This document shows positions 32,093 to 35,528 of a DNA stretch of 35,528 nt, piece after piece (within the stretch, counting starts at the first letter, position 1; each line of letters starts with the position of its first letter). The notes beneath the pieces are model-generated. The model was not told where the DNA came from. It did not search any database and saw only the letters and a program-made list of their open reading frames with translations. The position numbers and the translations under genes were made by a program. Source of the DNA: a virus; the IMG/VR virus record IMGVR_UViG_3300032271_000184, positions 1-35,528 of that record. One strand, 5' to 3'.

Positions 32093-33100
32093 ATGAGCGA
32101 ATGGATTAACAAATGTCACTTCGGTGATTGCCTTGAAACGCTTCAGCGTATGCCTAATGGCATCGTCAATACCTGCGTAACAAGTCCTCCATACTTTGGC
32201 TTGCGTGACTACGGCAATGATGGGCAGATTGGGCTAGAAGCTACGCCTGACGAGTTCATTGCAAAGCTGGTGGCGGTGTTCCGTGAAGTGCGCCGGGTGC
32301 TGCGTGACGATGGGACGCTGTGGCTGAACATTGGGGATAGCTATGCCAACAATACATCTGCTGGTGATAAAACTTTTGGGAATCCAGAATTTAACAAAAA
32401 CCGTCCGAGTAGGGCTGCCACAAAAACAGCATCAAAATCTGTTCCATATGGATGCAAGCCAAAAGACCTAATCGGCATCCCTTGGCTTCTGGCCTTCGCA
32501 CTTCGCGCTGATGGCTGGTATCTGCGTCAGGACATCATCTGGCACAAGCCGAACCCTATGCCTGAGTCGGTGCAAGACAGATGCACTAAAGCGCATGAGT
32601 ACATTTTCCTGTTGAGCAAGTCGGAGCGGTATTACTACGATGCGGGGGCGATTGCGGAGCCTTCAAACCCTGATTACAAGTCCAGATATGACTCTGACTT
32701 TACAGGCAGGCCGGGTCTTGTGATGCCAGATGGGAAGGCTCAGGGAATCGCTATAAAGGGGAGTAGGGAATGGAAGGAAACCCGCAACAAGCGCAGCGTC
32801 TGGACTGTGACCACTAAGCCATATACGGGAGCACACTTTGCCGTATTTCCTACAGAGTTAATCGAGCCTTGCATCCTTGCTGGCGCTCCTGTTGGCGGTG
32901 TAGTGCTTGACCCGTTTTTTGGTAGCGGTACTACTGGTCAAGTTGCACAGGCGCTAGGGCGTAAATACATCGGCTGCGAGCTAAACGCTAATTACAAGCC
33001 ACTGCAAGACCGTCGCCTTGAGCAGCCATCGTTTGAGTTTGCGGAGGCCGCATCAGGTGCAGGAGGCTTTGCTGTGACTAAGGGTTTTCCCTCAGTGTAA
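32093..33100 (+). CDS. Site-specific DNA methyltransferase (N4-cytosine / N6-adenine, SPPY class)
   Basis: A 335-aa enzyme. Motif IV TSPPYFGLRDYG begins at residue 30, and the AdoMet-binding motif I is DPFFGSGTTG (273-282) followed by GRKYIGCELNANY. Motif IV before motif I is the permuted beta-type order. SPPY is most often seen in N4-cytosine or N6-adenine enzymes; the target sequence cannot be read from the protein. The middle (about 125-170, IPWLLAFALRADGWYL and DIIWHKPNPMPESV) is the usual target-recognition neighbourhood. No companion endonuclease is adjacent, so it is probably an orphan methylase protecting phage DNA or altering expression. It is the last gene before the structured RNA. 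Confidence 0.85.
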   Translation: MSEWINKCHFGDCLETLQRMPNGIVNTCVTSPPYFGLRDYGNDGQIGLEATPDEFIAKLVAVFREVRRVLRDDGTLWLNIGDSYANNTSAGDKTFGNPEFNKNRPSRAATKTASKSVPYGCKPKDLIGIPWLLAFALRADGWYLRQDIIWHKPNPMPESVQDRCTKAHEYIFLLSKSERYYYDAGAIAEPSNPDYKSRYDSDFTGRPGLVMPDGKAQGIAIKGSREWKETRNKRSVWTVTTKPYTGAHFAVFPTELIEPCILAGAPVGGVVLDPFFGSGTTGQVAQALGRKYIGCELNANYKPLQDRRLEQPSFEFAEAASGAGGFAVTKGFPSV

Positions 33101-33135
33101 CACCTGTTACTCTGCAAAAAAAGTATTAAAAACAG

Positions 33136-33166
33136 TTGACAGCCATAGACTAGCTGTGTTTATAAT
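33136..33166 (+). promoter_or_regulatory. Sigma70-type promoter of the structured RNA
   Basis: Perfect TTGACA (33136-33141) and perfect TATAAT (33161-33166), with a 19-base spacer that is longer than ideal. A start about 7 bases on, near 33173, falls just before the complementary 5' arm of the RNA described below. The -35 is embedded in CAGTTGACA. Confidence 0.6.
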
Positions 33167-33172
33167 TACCCT

Positions 33173-33263
33173 GTTGCAGTCGTGTGCAGCGAATGAAAGC
33201 CGTTACTCATGCATTGGCCTCCGGTTGGAGGACACGACCCAGTGCAGTAGTAACGGCTTTTTT
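33173..33263 (+). ncRNA. Structured small RNA, C4-antisense-like candidate
   Basis: About 90 nt from the likely start to a T-tract. Stem P1: 33196-33207 pairs perfectly with 33249-33260 (12 bp, AAAGCCGTTACT with AGTAACGGCTTT). Stem P2: 33210-33217 with 33239-33246 (8 bp, one G-T). Stem P3: CCTCC (33218-33222) with GGAGG (33227-33231) around GGTT. The unpaired ACACGAC (33232-33238) is exactly complementary to GTCGTGT (33179-33185) in the 5' arm, giving a possible 7-bp pseudoknot. It has its own promoter and terminator and carries no supported ORF. Size, phage context and the pairing 5' arm recall the C4 antisense RNA class of P1-type phages, but this identification is from memory and untested. 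Confidence 0.6.
33196..33263 (+). terminator. Intrinsic terminator of the structured RNA
   Basis: The 12-bp P1 stem ends in GGC, followed by TTTTTT (33258-33263; three T residues also pair). It closes the small RNA and would also stop read-through from the methyltransferase gene 150 bases upstream, making it the likely end of the early operon. Confidence 0.65.
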
Positions 33264-33529
33264 ATTGCCACGACTTCAACCGTACTCCGCACGTAGTAGC
33301 GCACTTGAATCGGTGGCTCGGAAGAAAAGACACGACAAACTCGACACCCCGGTTTGCCGTACCAGCCTGTTAGCGAGGGACTGGTGTAGTCATCGGGACA
33401 AAGGGTGGGATAACCAAGCTCGATGATGAATGAATCGCTACCTCCGGGGGACTGGGGTCAGGCACATGTCTGGTCTGGGTCAGGGTCTAATCCACCCCTT
33501 GGGGGAACTAGATGCGAAAAATGCAACAG
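33264..33529. other. Non-coding gap with RNA-pairing sites and a short direct repeat
   Basis: No convincing gene. CACGACTTCAAC (33269-33280) is complementary to the small RNA 5' arm at 11 of 12 positions. CAACCG (33277-33282) is complementary to CGGTTG in the P3 loop, and ACACGAC recurs at 33330-33336. ACCAG (33361-33365) and CTGGT (33381-33385) close a small hairpin. CTGGGGTCAGG (33452-33462) and CTGGGTCAGG (33475-33484) form a near direct repeat with a period of 23. A regulatory leader or replication-related site is possible. Confidence 0.4.
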
Positions 33530-33559
33530 TTGACTCACGCGGAAGTCATGTGTTATATT
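33530..33559 (+). promoter_or_regulatory. Extended -10 promoter of the ParB-like gene
   Basis: TTGACT (33530-33535), an 18-base spacer, then TATATT (33554-33559) preceded by TGT, giving the extended -10 motif TGnTATATT. Transcription would start near 33566, about 24 bases before the next gene. It shares CAGTTGAC and AGTCATG with the promoter at 24384. Confidence 0.6.
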
Positions 33560-33589
33560 GGATAACCCTAACAAAACTATGGAAAACTG

Positions 33590-34396
33590 ATGAAAAAACT
33601 GAACCTGGCGCTGATACGAATTGATGGTGATACGCAGGCACGGGAGGAGCTATCACAGGAAAAGGTGGCCGAATACGCAGAGCTAATGCAGGACGGCGTG
33701 GTCTTCCCGCCAATTGAAGTGTTCTTTGACGGCAGCGATTATTGGCTGGTCAATGGGTTTCACCGTTACTTTGCCGCAAAAAAAAACGGATTAGTAAGTA
33801 TCGAGGTCATCATCCACATTGGTACGCTGGAAGAGGCCCAACTATTTTCCTGTGGTACAGACAAAGGGAACGGGTTGTCTTGGAATACAAAAGATAGGTG
33901 GCGCAATATCATGCGCATGCTCAAGCATCCCGTCTGGGGCTTGTGGACTAATGCAGAGATAGCACGGCACGTAGGCTGTTCCAAAATGACCGTAGGCCGG
34001 GTTAAAGCAAGCATGCAAGAGCCGGAACCCCAAACAAAGAAAAAATACCGGGACAAGCACGGTAAAGAGCAAGTCATTCAGACCAAAAACATTGGTCGCC
34101 AAAAAGAGAAAGAGAAAGAAGATGACGGCGAAGCCCACCGGGTTGTAGAACTTACCGATACCGTGAACGACTTGAGCAAAGAAAACCAAGCGCTGCGCGA
34201 CAAGATAGCGATAGGCCAGTGGGATGCCAGCGAGATTGAAAAGATCGATGTTCATGACACCGTAGCTGAGTTGCGGGAGCAGATCCGGGTGCTGGAGATA
34301 GACAACAAGGCATTGCGTGAAAGTCGTGACATGTACCAGAACAGAAACGCAGAGTTAATGAAAACCGTCAAAGCATTGCAAAATAAACTGAAATAA
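33590..34396 (+). CDS. ParB-like DNA-binding protein with HTH and coiled coil
   Basis: A 268-aa protein; GGAAAA lies shortly before ATG 33590. Residues 5-75 form a ParB/sulfiredoxin-type domain: LALIRIDGDTQARE, then FPPIEVFFDG and NGFHRYFAAKKNG, where GFHR (56-59) replaces the usual GxRR motif. Residues about 116-142 form a helix-turn-helix (NAEIARHVGCSKMTVGRVK). The C-terminal third is charged and coiled-coil-like (KENQALRDKIA, LEIDNKALRESRDMY). Phage proteins of this kind act as transcription regulators or replication accessory factors. With its own promoter and a helicase downstream, a replication or regulatory role is likely. No ParA partner is visible. Confidence 0.7.
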   Translation: MKKLNLALIRIDGDTQAREELSQEKVAEYAELMQDGVVFPPIEVFFDGSDYWLVNGFHRYFAAKKNGLVSIEVIIHIGTLEEAQLFSCGTDKGNGLSWNTKDRWRNIMRMLKHPVWGLWTNAEIARHVGCSKMTVGRVKASMQEPEPQTKKKYRDKHGKEQVIQTKNIGRQKEKEKEDDGEAHRVVELTDTVNDLSKENQALRDKIAIGQWDASEIEKIDVHDTVAELREQIRVLEIDNKALRESRDMYQNRNAELMKTVKALQNKLK

Positions 34397-34442
34397 AGGG
34401 CATTGCCCGACCCACACCGGAGGGATTCCGGCAGGAAATATC

Positions 34443-35528
34443 ATGGAATTAAATCTAAGACAGCATCAGTTAGAGGTGATTGATGCGCTAAGAGAAGGCT
34501 TCAAGCAGGGCCACAAAAGTCAATTGCTGTATGCCCCTACGGGGTTCGGTAAGACTGAGGTGGCTATCGCCCTTATGAGGGCTACAGCAGAGAAGTTAAA
34601 ACGTGCGGCAATCGTGCTGGACAGGCTGGTATTGGTAGACCAGACCAGCATGCGTCTAACCAAGTACGGTTTAAACCATGGCGTGTACCAGTCAGGCCAT
34701 TGGAAATTTGATCGAGGCGAACGGCTGCAAGTCTGTTCAGCCCAAACGCTGGAAAGCAGAGACGATTTCCCGGTGGTTGACCTGCTAATAATCGATGAAT
34801 GCCATATCGCCAGAAAGCAGACAACCGAGTTTATTAAAGCTAACCCCGGCATCAATGTCGTTGGACTCACCGCCACACCGTTCACCAAAGGGCTAGGCAG
34901 CATCTATCAGAATGTCGTTTGTGGCGCGACAAATAACTGGCTGGTGGATAACCATTGGCTTACCCCTTTGAAGGTCTACATCGCCAAAGAAATCGACATG
35001 ACGGGGGCTAAAAAGATTGGTGGAGAATGGAGCCAAGAGATTGCCACGACCAGGGGCATGCAGATCACCGGAGATATCGTCGAAGAGTGGATCAAGAAAA
35101 CTCATGAAGTATTCGGCAAGCCACGCAAGACCATCGTTTTTTGTGCTGGCGTAGCGCACGGCGCAGACTTGGTGCAGCAGTTTGCAGAGAAGGGCTATAA
35201 CTTTGTCTCGATATCCTACAAAGACAATGACGATTACAAGCGTGAAGCTATCGAGGATTTCAGCAAGCCAGATACGGAAATTCATGGCCTGATTGCCACC
35301 GACATTCTCACGCGGGGATTCGATGTTTCTGACGTGATGATTGGTGTATCGGCTCGGCCATTTTCCAAATCGTTTTCCAGCCACGTCCAGCAAATGGGAC
35401 GGGTCATGCGCCCACATGAAGGGAAAGATTTTGCCTTGTGGCTTGATCACAGCGGTAATTTTCTCAGGTTTAGGTCAGACTGGGATGATCTGTACGTTGA
35501 CGGAGTGTCAGATCTCGACACCAAAGAA
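34443..35528 (+). CDS. Superfamily 2 DEAD/DEAH-type helicase, 3'-truncated by the window
   Basis: From ATG 34443 the frame stays open to the last base (362 residues visible). Helicase motifs appear in order: Walker A APTGFGKTE (31-39), motif II DECH (118-121), motif III TATP (143-146), ATDILTRGFDV (285-295) and motif VI QMGRVMRP (317-324). The N-terminal LRQHQLEVIDAL is the Q-motif-like region. This is a phage SF2 helicase of the UvsW/RadD-like general type, expected to unwind DNA or branched intermediates during replication and recombination. A 46-base gap separates it from the ParB-like gene. The C-terminal domain is outside the window. Confidence 0.85.
   Translation, partial: MELNLRQHQLEVIDALREGFKQGHKSQLLYAPTGFGKTEVAIALMRATAEKLKRAAIVLDRLVLVDQTSMRLTKYGLNHGVYQSGHWKFDRGERLQVCSAQTLESRDDFPVVDLLIIDECHIARKQTTEFIKANPGINVVGLTATPFTKGLGSIYQNVVCGATNNWLVDNHWLTPLKVYIAKEIDMTGAKKIGGEWSQEIATTRGMQITGDIVEEWIKKTHEVFGKPRKTIVFCAGVAHGADLVQQFAEKGYNFVSISYKDNDDYKREAIEDFSKPDTEIHGLIATDILTRGFDVSDVMIGVSARPFSKSFSSHVQQMGRVMRPHEGKDFALWLDHSGNFLRFRSDWDDLYVDGVSDLDTKE

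Noticed and set aside
33184-33426. 80-codon open frame over the structured RNA
   Set aside because: It runs through the hairpin and terminator, has no ribosome site, and its composition is unlike the neighbouring proteins. The RNA structure explains the sequence better.
33430-33624. 64-codon open frame before the ParB-like gene
   Set aside because: It covers the promoter at 33530-33559 and overlaps the start of the ParB-like gene in another frame. No ribosome site or recognisable protein pattern.
1-35528. T7-type RNA polymerase, integrase, repressor/lysogeny block or tRNA genes
   Set aside because: None of the expected motifs were seen, so neither a T7-family assignment nor a temperate lifestyle can be claimed from this window.

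Overview
The window is a 35.5 kb piece of a tailed double-stranded DNA phage genome. Every gene I can support is on the + strand, packed tightly, with many ATGA start/stop overlaps. The virion genes have a short-tailed (podophage-like) layout. A T7 gp13-like GNAT-fold protein is followed by three ejection-type proteins in the same relative order as T7 gp13-14-15-16, two of them giant (1723 and 2566 aa). Several small early genes carry peptide modules that I associate with phages of Betaproteobacteria, especially Burkholderiales. That host guess is inference. No terminase, portal, major capsid protein, RNA polymerase, integrase or tRNA is visible, so the rest of the genome lies outside the window.

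Layout. 1-3779: two related fibre-like proteins (the first cut by the window edge) and a tail assembly chaperone-like protein. 3789-4989: lysis cassette with a one-TM coiled-coil protein, a GH108-type muramidase and a 3TM holin. 4999-9513: a large beta-rich structural protein and three smaller virion-type proteins, with a possible promoter before 7545. 9510-24200: ejection module of a gp13-like protein, a 1723-aa heptad-repeat protein, a 458-aa protein and a 2566-aa multidomain protein (ParB-like fold, HExxH zincin, LPD38-like C-terminus). 24201-24447: intergenic gap with two hairpins whose T-tracts face leftward, then a sigma70-type promoter.

24448-33100: early/middle operon. It opens with a recombination set (PD-(D/E)XK nuclease, ERF-family annealing protein, SSB-like protein) and a ribbon-helix-helix protein. 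A long run of small accessory genes built from recurring modules follows, then a NinG/Rap-like nuclease and an SPPY-class DNA methyltransferase. 33101-33589 has no convincing gene. It holds a sigma70-type promoter, a roughly 90-nt structured RNA ending in an intrinsic terminator, and another promoter. 33590-35528: a ParB-like/HTH protein and a superfamily 2 helicase cut by the window end.

The most interesting items are the structured RNA at about 33173-33263, whose 5' arm can pair either inside its own hairpin or with sequence just downstream (a C4-antisense-like arrangement), and the 97 uninterrupted seven-residue repeats in the 1723-aa protein. Also notable are the protease/ParB/LPD38 fusion and the cassette-like array of small genes whose C-terminal codons double as the ribosome binding site of the next gene.
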